From NCBI RefSeq assembly GCF_042427585.1, contig NZ_JBHMFC010000081.1:1-64000 (forward strand): a DNA stretch of 64,000 nt, read 5' to 3'. This stretch comes from Pseudalgibacter ostreae. GTDB lineage: Bacteria > Bacteroidota > Bacteroidia > Flavobacteriales > Flavobacteriaceae. Position numbers and translations under genes: made by a program. The notes beneath the pieces were generated by a model. It was not told where the DNA came from. It did not search any database and saw only the letters and a list, made by a program, of their open reading frames with translations. Below are positions 8,980 to 18,444 of the stretch, one piece after another (within the stretch, counting starts at the first letter, position 1; each line of letters opens with the position of its first letter).

Positions 8980-9728
8980 AGGTTAAATTTATATATTATA
9001 GTAAGTTTTGTTCCTTTATGTAAATCGGAAAGAATAACAGCATCGGCATGAATTAATTTAGCCCTGTTTTTTATGTTTATAAGGCCAATTCCCGAATTGC
9101 TTGGTGCGTTTACGTTAAAACCTTGTCCGTCATCTTTAGCTTCAATAATTAGCGAATCGGTTTTATAATGCACCAACACATCTAAATGTGTCGCTTTGGC
9201 GTGCTTTATGGTGTTTGAAAAAAACTCTTGCACCATTCTAAAAAGCATGATTTTTATGTTGGTATCTAAGGGCACGACTTGTCCGTTAACGGTAAAGCTA
9301 GAAATTATAAAATTGAGTCTATTAAACCGTCCAATTTCTTCACCAATAGCCTGTTCTAAGCTTATATTTTTTAGAGCATCTGGATTTATTGATTTAGACA
9401 GGATTCTTAATTCTTGTAGGCTTTTGTTTAGCGTTTGTTTTACATCTTCAATACCCAAGTGATTTTGTAACTGTATTTTTGCTAAAGTAAGCAATTGCCC
9501 AATGTTATCATGTAGCTCCCAACTAATGTTGCGAAAAGTTTCTTCTCTAATTTCAATTTGAGCTTTAGATAGCTCTTGCTCAAAGCGTTTTTTTATATGC
9601 TCTTGTTCAAAAAGTAAAGTGTTTTTCTTTTTTTGAAAGAGGAGAAATAAAGAAATCATCGTAAATACTAAAATGAATAATATTACAGAGGATATAATTA
9701 AAAATGATTGTATTTCTTTTTCGTCCAT
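8976..9728 (-). CDS. HisKA_3-type sensor histidine kinase with one membrane helix
   Basis: A 250-residue kinase with one N-terminal helix (about 9-31), a short coiled coil, the HisKA_3 H-box ISWELHDNIGQLL with H73, and an HATPase domain including DDGQGF and GIGLINIKNRA. It has no recognisable periplasmic sensor domain, so signal input probably comes from a partner, most simply the membrane protein or lipoprotein encoded just upstream in the same operon. The start overlaps the preceding gene by 31 nt. Confidence 0.92.
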   Translation of the reverse strand: MDEKEIQSFLIISSVILFILVFTMISLFLLFQKKKNTLLFEQEHIKKRFEQELSKAQIEIREETFRNISWELHDNIGQLLTLAKIQLQNHLGIEDVKQTLNKSLQELRILSKSINPDALKNISLEQAIGEEIGRFNRLNFIISSFTVNGQVVPLDTNIKIMLFRMVQEFFSNTIKHAKATHLDVLVHYKTDSLIIEAKDDGQGFNVNAPSNSGIGLINIKNRAKLIHADAVILSDLHKGTKLTIIYKFNL

Positions 9729-10345
9729 ATAAAACCTATCATGTAACAGCCATATAAAACCACATTTAGAAAAAACAGGATACTAACAAAAATAGGGTTA
9801 TCTACCCAAAAGTTAAAATATTCTGATAGCAATATAAATGGTATCATGCTTATATTAAATAAAACCAAAGCAATGGTAATCCAAAAACTCAATTTATATT
9901 TTAAATTTAAGATGTAATCGGCATTGAATAATTGATGAAGATAGAGCCCAGTTAATATAAGTAAAAAGAAAGCTCCGGTAATAAAACTATATTGATGGAG
10001 ATTGGGCTTAGTAAAATTAAAAAAATAAACAATAAAAAATAGAAAACCAAACACGAGTATTATTCTTTTATACATTGTTTTTAATAACACGCTATGGTAC
10101 CACCAATAATAGAATAAAAAACTGATACCGGTGTAGATATAATAGGCCCAAGTATTATCTATTTCAAATAAAGGTCTTATTAAAACACCTATAACGGTAT
10201 CAAATATAAAAGTTAACCATAAGAAATGTAAAAAATAGCGTTCTGTAGAACTTTTATACTTCTTGTAGTGGATTAATGCCAAGATAGCAGCTGTAAGTTC
10301 CAATAAATGGATTAAATAGTATAAAAAATAATAGGAATCGCTCAT
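9698..10345 (-). CDS. Multi-pass membrane protein of unknown function in a two-component operon
   Basis: A 215-residue protein with about seven hydrophobic segments and many aromatic residues (YYFLYYLIHLL at the N-terminus). I do not recognise a family. It lies between the lipoprotein gene (16 nt gap) and the kinase gene (31 nt overlap) on the same strand. The arrangement suggests a membrane sensor or accessory unit for the kinase, which lacks its own sensor domain. This is inference from context. Confidence 0.75.
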   Translation of the reverse strand: MSDSYYFLYYLIHLLELTAAILALIHYKKYKSSTERYFLHFLWLTFIFDTVIGVLIRPLFEIDNTWAYYIYTGISFLFYYWWYHSVLLKTMYKRIILVFGFLFFIVYFFNFTKPNLHQYSFITGAFFLLILTGLYLHQLFNADYILNLKYKLSFWITIALVLFNISMIPFILLSEYFNFWVDNPIFVSILFFLNVVLYGCYMIGFIWTKKKYNHF

Positions 10346-10361
10346 CTTTACAAGGCATCAT

Positions 10362-10889
10362 TTATTTTATTATCTTTTTTGGAGGTCGTCCTGCATGACC
10401 ATAATTATAAGCACGTATGCTTTGAATGTTGTCATTGCTTAAAATAAAACTTGAAGACGAAATACCTGCTTTAGAAATCGATTTAGTGCCAGTAGGTACT
10501 AAAAAAACAGTTGAATACCCAGGGTCTGGATACTGTTTTTCCTTTGGATAGGCTCCGTTATAAATACGGATCCCTAAATTTTTATATCCTTGGGATTTTG
10601 CTTCTTGTTCCACATAAGCAATATATTTTTTTAGTTGATCAAGATCAAACCAAAATTCGCGAGCATCCTCCATATCTAAAGATTTATTGATTATGCTAGC
10701 TCTAGTGTTTATGTATTCTTCTTCTAAATTACTGGCATATTCATAATCGATGGTTTGTTTTGGAGCGCTAATCTTTTCGGGTTTCTGTTGCTCCGAAGGC
10801 TTTTCTTTTGTGACATTGTTACACGACACTAATAAGCATACGGTAAAAATGACTAAAACACTGATTTTGTGAATTGCATTTGTTTTCAT
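10362..10889 (-). CDS. Predicted lipoprotein, first gene of the two-component operon
   Basis: A 175-residue protein with a lipoprotein signal peptide: hydrophobic stretch 10-19 and lipobox LVSC with acylated C23, then a low-complexity linker rich in K, E, P and Q. The rest is hydrophilic and ends in a basic RPPKKIIK tail. No known domain recognised. It is the promoter-proximal gene of the unit running to 8335, and may be a periplasmic signal-binding or regulated component. Confidence 0.75.
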   Translation of the reverse strand: MKTNAIHKISVLVIFTVCLLVSCNNVTKEKPSEQQKPEKISAPKQTIDYEYASNLEEEYINTRASIINKSLDMEDAREFWFDLDQLKKYIAYVEQEAKSQGYKNLGIRIYNGAYPKEKQYPDPGYSTVFLVPTGTKSISKAGISSSSFILSNDNIQSIRAYNYGHAGRPPKKIIK

Positions 10890-11186
10890 AAAATATAGTT
10901 TATTGGTTTGGTCAAATGTACAGTTTATTATCTAAAATTAAATTATCCAGAATGGAGCTGTGTTTTGATCATTGTTGTCAATGTCTTGTCCATAAAGGGA
11001 TAGTGTGTTTTGCTAGCTGTTTTTATAGGGGTATTTCTGATTGAAAAAGGGAAAAACACCTATAGTGGACAAGTAAAACCCTTGTAGTTTTTAAGGGGCT
11101 CTTCTTTTAGCATTTTAGGGATTTCACTCTTGAACGGTAAAGCTCCTAAAAATACATTTGCCAAGTAAACATATAATCAGGAACAC
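10890..11186. other. Divergent intergenic region
   Basis: It lies between the minus-strand lipoprotein gene and the plus-strand small exported-protein gene, so it must hold both promoters. I found no convincing TTG/TANNTTTG pair, RNA fold or small ORF. Confidence 0.5.
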
Positions 11187-11603
11187 ATGAACATTTCAAT
11201 CCACACGTTTTTTATAAAAAACGTTTTGTACTTACTAGGTCTGTGTATGCTTTCTATAAACATCTACTCTCAGGGTTTTAGTGGTTTAGAACACAAAAAA
11301 TTAAACAAATGGAGTGCAGCTAACCAAAAAAAAACGTCTCGAAAAACATTCATTATTCCAAAAAATATTGCTTTAAAAAACCCTATTTCAAGAAGTGAGT
11401 GGACAGAGACCAAATATGAAATCAGTTGGAATTTAAAAGGAGAATTAAAACCTATGGAGATTCCAAAACCTCATAACACTTGGCATATGGATAATATGTC
11501 TTTTATTACTTTATCACCAAAATTTAAAAGAAAAAAAATGAATATCGATGCAGGCCGCCGAACTGCCTTTAACGCTAATAACTGCATGAGTGGCAACTGC
11601 TAG
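11187..11603 (+). CDS. Small exported protein of unknown function
   Basis: A 138-residue protein with a signal peptide (hydrophobic 10-25, probable cleavage after YSQ at about 29). The mature part is very basic and includes a central EWTETKYEISWNLKGELKP segment and a C-terminus NNCMSGNC with two cysteines five residues apart. No family recognised. It stands alone between long non-coding stretches, so it is probably monocistronic. The size and signal peptide make it likely to be a real gene. Confidence 0.6.
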   Translation: MNISIHTFFIKNVLYLLGLCMLSINIYSQGFSGLEHKKLNKWSAANQKKTSRKTFIIPKNIALKNPISRSEWTETKYEISWNLKGELKPMEIPKPHNTWHMDNMSFITLSPKFKRKKMNIDAGRRTAFNANNCMSGNC

Positions 11604-11918
11604 ATTGGGGGCTAGAGCCTCTGGTTTATTGTAAATAGAGAATTATGACACTGATTTATATTTATGATAACCCTAAAATTTATAAATACCTGTCCACCAA
11701 AGCTCGCTTGGTTTTAATATGAAGTAAATGACCCAAAGTTTTCTTTCATGCGGTATATAACCGAAAACCATTTGCAGACGATAATTAAATACGTTCTCTT
11801 ATAAAGGCGGGTGGTGGCAGTATTTTTAAAGTCCAAGTAGCTAGTTCGTAATTATGAAAGCACTTAAAAAACGGCTCTTAAAACCCTAGATCAAGGGCTG
11901 TGCTATAATTTTTTTAAT
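11604..11918. other. Non-coding stretch downstream of the small exported-protein gene
   Basis: About 315 bases with only very short ORFs (the best, ATG at 11644, gives 25 residues) and no recognisable RNA. It is closed by a terminator at 11919-11953, so it may be a long 3' UTR or hold a separate small transcript. Confidence 0.4.
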
Positions 11919-11953
11919 AGAGTCCTGAACGTATTTTAGGGCTTTATTTTTTT
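11919..11953 (+). terminator. Candidate intrinsic terminator
   Basis: Stem agtcct/agggct (11921-11926 with 11938-11943), extended by two weaker pairs, with an 11-nt loop and a following T-rich run. Confidence 0.5.
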
Positions 11954-12023
11954 ATAAGAATTTTTATACTTTTACTGTTTCTAAATAAAATAATTTCTTA
12001 CATTTAAACAGTAAATAAATCAT

Positions 12024-13559
12024 ATGCTTAAAAAAGTGTTTGCCAGTGCAGTTTTTGGTGTAGAGGCTTCAACAGTTACTGTTGAGGTAAATACAGATAA
12101 GGGGGTGGGATATCATTTAGTTGGCTTGCCAGATAATGCCATTAAAGAAAGTAACTTTCGTATAGCTGCTGCGCTTCAGAATAACGGATACAAAATCCCA
12201 GGTAAGAAAATCATCATCAACATGTCTCCAGCAGATTTGAGAAAAGAAGGCTCTGCTTATGACCTCACGTTGGCAATTGGTATTTTAGCTTCAACAAATC
12301 AAATTCAATCGGAAGATTTAGATCGCTATTTGATTATGGGCGAACTATCATTAGATGGTAGCTTACAACCCATAAAAGGTGCTTTGCCTATTGCGGTAAA
12401 AGCAATGGAAGAGGGGTTTAAAGGATTTATTCTTCCCTTTCAAAATGCGAAAGAAGCTGCTATTGTAGAAGGATTAGAAGTTTATGGTATCGAGAACATA
12501 AAACAAGTTATTGATTTTTTTGATAAAGGTGAAGCACTCGAGCAAACCATCATCAACATTCGTGAAGAGTTTGAAAAAAACTTGAACTATCCTGAATTTG
12601 ACTTTTCAGATGTTAAAGGGCAAGAAGGCATTAAACGCTGTATGGAAATTGCAGCCGCAGGTGGTCATAATATTATTTTAATAGGCCCACCAGGAGCAGG
12701 TAAAACAATGTTAGCAAAGCGTTTATCTAGTATTTTACCGCCTATGACTTTGCATGAGGCTTTAGAAACCACTAAAATCCACTCTGTGGTAGGACGTGTA
12801 AAAGACACAGGGCTAATGGCCCAACGGCCGTTTAGAAGTCCGCACCACACGATATCGAATGTGGCTTTAGTTGGTGGTGGAAGCTATCCGCAGCCTGGTG
12901 AAATATCACTATCCCATAACGGTGTATTGTTCTTAGACGAACTCCCGGAATTTAAACGTGAGGTTTTAGAAGTAATGCGCCAACCGCTTGAAGATCGGGA
13001 GGTCACCATTTCTCGAGCGAAATTTACAGTAACCTATCCCTCATCATTTATGCTAGTGGCAAGCATGAACCCAAGTCCAGGAGGGTATTTTAACGACCCT
13101 AATGCTCCAGTAACATCTAGTCCTGCCGAAATGCAACGCTATTTAAGTAAAGTTTCTGGCCCTTTATTAGATAGGATTGATATCCATATTGAAGTTACGC
13201 CTGTGCCGTTTGAAAAGCTTTCCGACGATAGAAAAGGAGAAACCTCTATTGAAATTAGACAGCGCGTTACAAAAGCAAGGGAAATCCAAACCGATCGCTT
13301 TAAAGATTCAGATGCCGTGCATTATAATGCTCAAATGAATACTAAACAAATAAGAAAACATTGTGTTTTAGATGAGGGGTCTAAACTTTTATTAAAAACA
13401 GCTATGGAACGTTTAAACTTATCCGCTAGAGCTTACGATAGAATTTTAAAAGTGTCTCGAACCATTGCAGATTTAGAGGCATCTGTTACGGTAAACGGAA
13501 GCCATATAAGTGAAGCTATTCAATATAGAAGCCTGGATAGGGAAGGGTGGTTGGGGTAA
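12024..13559 (+). CDS. comM: ComM/YifB-family magnesium-chelatase-like AAA+ ATPase
   Basis: A 511-residue ATPase of the YifB/ComM family; ComM is a helicase that promotes branch migration during integration of DNA in natural transformation. It has an N-terminal ChlI fold (about 1-170), Walker A GPPGAGKT at 221-228, Walker B FLDELPEF near 305-312, and the C-terminal Mg_chelatase_C region with the LSARAYDRILKVSRTIADL segment. The length is full. It is transcribed alone and ends toward fumC. Presence of the gene does not by itself show competence. Confidence 0.9.
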   Translation: MLKKVFASAVFGVEASTVTVEVNTDKGVGYHLVGLPDNAIKESNFRIAAALQNNGYKIPGKKIIINMSPADLRKEGSAYDLTLAIGILASTNQIQSEDLDRYLIMGELSLDGSLQPIKGALPIAVKAMEEGFKGFILPFQNAKEAAIVEGLEVYGIENIKQVIDFFDKGEALEQTIINIREEFEKNLNYPEFDFSDVKGQEGIKRCMEIAAAGGHNIILIGPPGAGKTMLAKRLSSILPPMTLHEALETTKIHSVVGRVKDTGLMAQRPFRSPHHTISNVALVGGGSYPQPGEISLSHNGVLFLDELPEFKREVLEVMRQPLEDREVTISRAKFTVTYPSSFMLVASMNPSPGGYFNDPNAPVTSSPAEMQRYLSKVSGPLLDRIDIHIEVTPVPFEKLSDDRKGETSIEIRQRVTKAREIQTDRFKDSDAVHYNAQMNTKQIRKHCVLDEGSKLLLKTAMERLNLSARAYDRILKVSRTIADLEASVTVNGSHISEAIQYRSLDREGWLG

Positions 13560-13605
13560 AGTGTTTTAAAGATTTTATTCGCTATTATTTCTAAACACCT
13601 AATAA

Positions 13606-13637
13606 AAAAGACAGATATTTTAAATTATCTGTCTTTT
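13606..13637. terminator. Bidirectional terminator between comM and fumC
   Basis: A perfect 12-bp stem (13606-13617 with 13626-13637) with an 8-nt loop, A-run on one side and T-run on the other, placed between convergent genes. Confidence 0.85.
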
Positions 13638-13658
13638 CAATTAGTGTCGTAATCGTTT

Positions 13659-15059
13659 TTATTTTAAAGTTCCAACCATTTCTTCTGGTTTAACCCATGC
13701 ATCATAATCTTCTGCAGTAACATAGCCTAGTCTTACCGCTTCTTCCTTTAAGGTTGTACCATTTTTATGTGCGGTATTTGCTATTTCAGCAGCTTTATAA
13801 TACCCGATTTTAGGGTTTAAGGCTGTTACAAGCATTAAAGAATTGTTCAATAATTTGGTAATAACGTCTTGGTTTGGTTCAATACCAATAGCACAATTTT
13901 CATCAAAACTAACACAAGCGTCTCCAATTAATTGTGCAGACTGTAATACATTTGCTGCCATCACAGGTTTAAAAACATTCAGTTCATAATGGCCTTGCAT
14001 ACCGCCCACAGCTACTGCTACATCATTCCCTATTACTTGGGCACAGACCATGGTCAATGCTTCACATTGTGTCGGGTTCACTTTTCCAGGCATAATAGAG
14101 CTACCAGGCTCATTCGCTGGAATAATAATTTCGCCAATACCACTTCTTGGGCCAGAAGCCATCATTCTTACATCATTAGCTATTTTGTTTAAAGAAACCG
14201 CCAATTGCTTTAATGCTCCATGACTTTCTACTAAAGCATCATGTGCAGCTAGGGCTTCAAATTTATTTGGTGCAGTTATAAAGGGAAGCTCTGTGAGTTT
14301 TGCAATATATTCTGCTACGCGTTTACTATAGCCTTTAGGTGTGTTTAACCCTGTTCCAACAGCCGTACCGCCCAAAGCCAATTCACTTAAATGTGGTAAA
14401 GTGTTTTCTAAAGCTTTAAGGCCATGATCTAATTGCGCTACGTATCCAGAGATTTCTTGTCCCAATGTTAATGGTGTAGCATCCATAAGGTGTGTTCTAC
14501 CAATTTTTACAACATTTTTGAAAGCTTCAGATTTCTTTTTTAAGGTATCTCGCAATTGTTTCACCCCTGGGATGGTTGTTTCTACTATTTTTTTATAAAT
14601 AGCAATATGCATCCCTGTTGGAAACGTATCGTTTGAAGATTGTGACTTGTTAACATCATCATTGGGCTGAATAACCTTTTCACCTTCACCAATTTTTCTT
14701 CCAGCTAATTGTTGGGCCCTATTCGCAATCACTTCGTTTAAATTCATATTGCTCTGGGTGCCAGAACCTGTTTGCCAAATAACCAAAGGAAACTGGTCAT
14801 CATGCTTGCCTTCTAAAATTTCATCACAGACCTGGGCAATCAAATCACGTTTTTCTATAGGTAATACGCCTAATTCGCAATTGGTGAATGCTGCTGCTTT
14901 TTTGAGATAAGCAAAACCATAGATAATCTCTAATGGCATGGAGGACGCAGGCCCTATTTTGAAATTGTTTCTAGAGCGTTCTGTTTGTGCTCCCCAAAGT
15001 TTGTCGGCAGGTACATTTACCTCACCCATGGTATCTTTCTCTATTCTAAAACTCATCAT
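13659..15059 (-). CDS. fumC: Class II fumarate hydratase
   Basis: Iron-independent fumarase, converting fumarate to L-malate in the TCA cycle. The 466-residue protein carries the fumarase/aspartase signature GSSIMPGKVNP near 316-326, the SQSSNDTFPT and GRTHLMDATPLTLGQE active-site blocks, and NMNLNEVIANRA. Two adjacent ATG codons (15059 and 15056) are both usable; family alignment slightly favours the second. Closest alternatives (aspartase, argininosuccinate lyase) are excluded by the N-terminal EKDTMGEVNVPADKLWGAQT pattern typical of FumC. Confidence 0.96.
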   Translation of the reverse strand: MMSFRIEKDTMGEVNVPADKLWGAQTERSRNNFKIGPASSMPLEIIYGFAYLKKAAAFTNCELGVLPIEKRDLIAQVCDEILEGKHDDQFPLVIWQTGSGTQSNMNLNEVIANRAQQLAGRKIGEGEKVIQPNDDVNKSQSSNDTFPTGMHIAIYKKIVETTIPGVKQLRDTLKKKSEAFKNVVKIGRTHLMDATPLTLGQEISGYVAQLDHGLKALENTLPHLSELALGGTAVGTGLNTPKGYSKRVAEYIAKLTELPFITAPNKFEALAAHDALVESHGALKQLAVSLNKIANDVRMMASGPRSGIGEIIIPANEPGSSIMPGKVNPTQCEALTMVCAQVIGNDVAVAVGGMQGHYELNVFKPVMAANVLQSAQLIGDACVSFDENCAIGIEPNQDVITKLLNNSLMLVTALNPKIGYYKAAEIANTAHKNGTTLKEEAVRLGYVTAEDYDAWVKPEEMVGTLK

Positions 15060-15264
15060 AGTGACTATTAAAATTAAGTTACAAAGTTAATGGTTTTAAG
15101 GGGGATTTTTTACTGATATATGTTAGTTTTTATATGATATTTTTAACATATATATAACGCAATAGCTTTAATAAAAAATAAAATAAATGGTATCTTAGCT
15201 AGATTCAGATTTTAAATTAAATATCTATTTAAAATTTATTTATAAACATAAAAAAAATAGTAAT

Positions 15265-15906
15265 ATGGCAACGATTAGATTAGGAGATGAAGCCCCAAAC
15301 TTTACAGCAGAATCCACAGAAGGAACTATTAATTTTCATGAATGGCTAGGCGACAGTTGGGGTGTTCTGTTTTCACATCCAGCAGATTATACGCCTGTAT
15401 GCACGACGGAATTGGGTGCTGTAGCAAGATATAAAGAACAATTTGATAAACGTAACACTAAGGTTATAGCATTAAGTGTTGATGGTTTGGAATCTCATAA
15501 AGGTTGGGTTAAAGATATTAATGAAACACAGAATACCACGGTTAACTTTCCCATTATAGCAGATGAGGATAGAAAAGTATCTGAGCTTTATGATATGATT
15601 CACCCAAATGCAGACGATAAATTGACGGTTCGTTCTGTATTTGTTATTGGTAAAGACAAAAAAGTTAAATTAATCATTACTTATCCAGCTTCAACTGGAA
15701 GAAATTTTGATGAATTACTGCGTGTTATCGATTCTTTACAATTAACGGCTTATCATAAAGTGGCAACACCAGCAAACTGGAATAGTGGAGAAGACGTGGT
15801 TATTTCTCCAGCCATTACTAATGAGCAGATTCCATCTTTGTTCCCGAAAGGACATACTGAGATAAAACCATATTTAAGAATGACACCTCAGCCAGATTTG
15901 AAATAA
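15265..15906 (+). CDS. 1-Cys peroxiredoxin (Prx6 type)
   Basis: Thiol peroxidase that reduces hydrogen peroxide and alkyl peroxides. The 213-residue length with a long C-terminal extension fits the Prx6 group. The peroxidatic site is HPADYTPVCTTELG with C46, and no second conserved resolving cysteine is visible. It is monocistronic, with an AT-rich upstream region and its own terminator. Confidence 0.92.
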   Translation: MATIRLGDEAPNFTAESTEGTINFHEWLGDSWGVLFSHPADYTPVCTTELGAVARYKEQFDKRNTKVIALSVDGLESHKGWVKDINETQNTTVNFPIIADEDRKVSELYDMIHPNADDKLTVRSVFVIGKDKKVKLIITYPASTGRNFDELLRVIDSLQLTAYHKVATPANWNSGEDVVISPAITNEQIPSLFPKGHTEIKPYLRMTPQPDLK

Positions 15907-15928
15907 ATAATAAGGCTATAAATAGTTT

Positions 15929-15962
15929 AAAAACATCATAGGAAACTGTGATGTTTTTTGTT
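15929..15962 (+). terminator. Terminator of the peroxiredoxin gene
   Basis: Stem aacatca/tgatgtt (15932-15938 with 15949-15955) followed by a T-rich run. Confidence 0.7.
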
Positions 15963-16065
15963 TTTGTATGTAGTATAACCTAGTAGACTATACCTTGTTT
16001 TTTTTTTAGAGGAATACTCGTAATTATCACGAAGCAATCCTTTACCCCTTTAGATTGATTTAATT

Positions 16066-17565
16066 TTATTCTGTATAAGTATCCCATACGTCATTTAAAT
16101 AATTATAAATAGCGCTTTTTTTACCATTTTTATGATAAGTGGTTTTTTCTATTTCCTCATTGTACTGATAAACAGTTTTGCTTAATAACTCGCCGGTTTC
16201 ATAATACTTCAAATGTTCACCATCCTTATATCCCATGGCGTGATTGGACTTATAAGCACCTTTTGATTTTAGTACACCAGTAATATAGTACTGTTTAAAT
16301 TCGCCATGTTTACTACCGTAATTATAGGAGCCTTCACATTTTAATTGGCCGTTTTTATAATATGTTTTAATGTCGCCATCCAACAGGCCATCTACGTAAT
16401 GGGCTTTATAACTTATGGTATTATTGTCGTAAACCTTAATAATCTGTCCCGTGCCATAAGGGGTCTTTTTAAGTTTACTTTTTCTAATATTTTTACCCTT
16501 AGAGTTTTGTTGTTCAAGAACATCAATAACACGACCATTTTCGTATAAAATAGTAATCGCTAATATACCGTTTTCATGATATTCTTTATTTTCACCATCT
16601 TGAAGACCATTTTGGTTATAAACATGCCATTTGCTTAGCTGTGTAGTGTTATAATAATATTTCTGAATACCCCGAAGCTTGCCATTTAAATAGTTTTTTA
16701 CCCATTCTTTAGTTCCATTGGGATAGAACTTTATTTCTGGACCGTCTTTTTCGCCTTTCGAACCATAAAGCGCACTATATGCTAAGCTGCTATTTTCATA
16801 ATAAGACTTATAGATACCAACCCGTTGGTTGCCTTTATAGCTCCCTTCTTCCTTTATGGTTTTACCGTCTTCATGAAACGTTTTAAAACTACCATGCTTT
16901 TGATTATTGGCATACGTGTAAAGTTCTGCCAAAATCCCTGCAGTTGTGTATCTTTTCTCTATACCATGTTTTACACCACTGCTATACTCTGTAATCGTTT
17001 TTATTATACCGCTTGGGCTATACGATTTGAACGTACCTTGCATTACTCCATCTTCATAGTGCCCTTCTCGGTAGAGTTTCCCATTTTCAAAGTACTCTAA
17101 GAACACCCCATCTAAAAGTCCGTTTTTATAGGTCTCTACTTTTTGTAAATGCTCCTTATTGTAATAATACTTTTTTGTGCCATTTCGGTTTAATGGATCT
17201 TTAAAGTAACCAAAAGTATCAATTTTGTTAGAGATTTCTATATCACGAATTACATCTAAAACCTCTTTAAATTTAGAATGGATTTTGGGAGCTTCTTCAA
17301 GAAATTTTAAGAATAATTGTTTGGCTTCAACTATATTTATATCATGCCTATAATGTGCTTTGGCTTTTAAATATGTGATATCAGGACATGTTTTTGTCCC
17401 TGCATTTACTTGGGCTATTTTAAGAAAAGCAATCGCTTGCTTATAGTTGTGTTGTGCGTACTCTTCTTGGGCTCTTTTATAATAGGCGGTTACAATTGTA
17501 GAGGATTGTGCTCCTGTTTTCATAAAAAAGAAACTTAAAACAAACATCAACACGAATTTATTCAT
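16066..17565 (-). CDS. Secreted MORN-like (YwqK-type) repeat protein
   Basis: A 499-residue protein with a signal peptide (1-19, ending MKTGAQ), a TPR-like helical segment at about 25-110, and then about 13 imperfect repeats of 20-23 residues. Each repeat has a core like YYENGKLYREGHYEDG or FYPNGTKEWVKNYLNG, the YwqK/MORN-variant pattern common in Bacteroidetes secreted proteins. Such repeats build extended beta sheets. Some are annotated as toxin-antitoxin components, but nothing here supports that. It is a lone gene; function unknown. Confidence 0.8.
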   Translation of the reverse strand: MNKFVLMFVLSFFFMKTGAQSSTIVTAYYKRAQEEYAQHNYKQAIAFLKIAQVNAGTKTCPDITYLKAKAHYRHDINIVEAKQLFLKFLEEAPKIHSKFKEVLDVIRDIEISNKIDTFGYFKDPLNRNGTKKYYYNKEHLQKVETYKNGLLDGVFLEYFENGKLYREGHYEDGVMQGTFKSYSPSGIIKTITEYSSGVKHGIEKRYTTAGILAELYTYANNQKHGSFKTFHEDGKTIKEEGSYKGNQRVGIYKSYYENSSLAYSALYGSKGEKDGPEIKFYPNGTKEWVKNYLNGKLRGIQKYYYNTTQLSKWHVYNQNGLQDGENKEYHENGILAITILYENGRVIDVLEQQNSKGKNIRKSKLKKTPYGTGQIIKVYDNNTISYKAHYVDGLLDGDIKTYYKNGQLKCEGSYNYGSKHGEFKQYYITGVLKSKGAYKSNHAMGYKDGEHLKYYETGELLSKTVYQYNEEIEKTTYHKNGKKSAIYNYLNDVWDTYTE

Positions 17566-17697
17566 ACCTAATAAGAGTTTTTTTTTAATGAGTTTGTAGC
17601 TATTTTAAGCATACTAATAACTTAAAGGATACATTTATAATGTACTTAGTTAAATGAGAATACTAAATTTATAAATAACCCCATGAGATGATAAGGC

Positions 17698-18444
17698 TTA
17701 TTTTACTGGTGCTATACGCTTTATCTTTTTATAAATAGGTATTCTATATGAAATGGAATACCCAACACCCGTTCCAATACCGCTACTATCGTAAGTTCTG
17801 TTAAAACCCGGAATGTAGATGTTCTCAAAATTTTCAGGAATTTTTTCTGTCACTAAGGTTTTCATTTGGAGATTAAGACCAAGGTATAGGTTTTTAAAAA
17901 TTTCTGCTTTAATACCTATAATAAGTTCAAGCCACAATGCCGTTAATCCATTAAATTCTTGGCTGGTGTTTGAGGTGTATTGTGGTGCCCAATATTGATT
18001 GGTGCTATACACTTCAAATTCATTAAGGGTATGGTTAAAAGAGCTAGCGCCTAAACGGAAGCCTGTATACACCATATTATCCATATCCAACCAGTTTTGG
18101 TAGAGGTTATAATCAATACCAGCTTTAAAATAGGATCCTGTTGTCGTTACATCTAAATAGTCGTTTATATTGGTTTTGTCTTCAGTACCAACTTCACCAG
18201 CAATATAGAGGCGATTACTATATCTAAAATCTGCTGAAATTTCAAATCCCTTATAGTCATCTTCAGCAAAAGTCCTGATAATTTTTCCGGTATCGACCCC
18301 TACACGTAAACCATATTTTTGTTGGATGTTAAGGGTGTCTTTATTTGTTTTTACTTTACTGGTACTTTGTGCTTGTATTGAAGCACTAAAAAACAGCAAG
18401 ATGGCAATGTTAATGATAAATGTTGTAATGTGCTGCTGCTTCAT
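17698..18444 (-). CDS. DUF6048-type outer-membrane-like protein
   Basis: A 248-residue protein with a signal peptide (1-25, ending SIQAQ) and a strand-rich body ending in a GTGVGYSISYRIPIYKK segment, which suggests a small beta barrel. I recall this family as DUF6048, found in Flavobacteria next to DUF6452 and rlmD. The start overlaps the end of the DUF6452 gene by 35 nt, so the pair is co-transcribed and probably functionally linked. Function is unknown. Confidence 0.75.
   Translation of the reverse strand: MKQQHITTFIINIAILLFFSASIQAQSTSKVKTNKDTLNIQQKYGLRVGVDTGKIIRTFAEDDYKGFEISADFRYSNRLYIAGEVGTEDKTNINDYLDVTTTGSYFKAGIDYNLYQNWLDMDNMVYTGFRLGASSFNHTLNEFEVYSTNQYWAPQYTSNTSQEFNGLTALWLELIIGIKAEIFKNLYLGLNLQMKTLVTEKIPENFENIYIPGFNRTYDSSGIGTGVGYSISYRIPIYKKIKRIAPVK

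Noticed and set aside
16066..17565. Antitoxin role for the MORN-like repeat protein
   Set aside because: There is no adjacent toxin-like gene and the protein is secreted.
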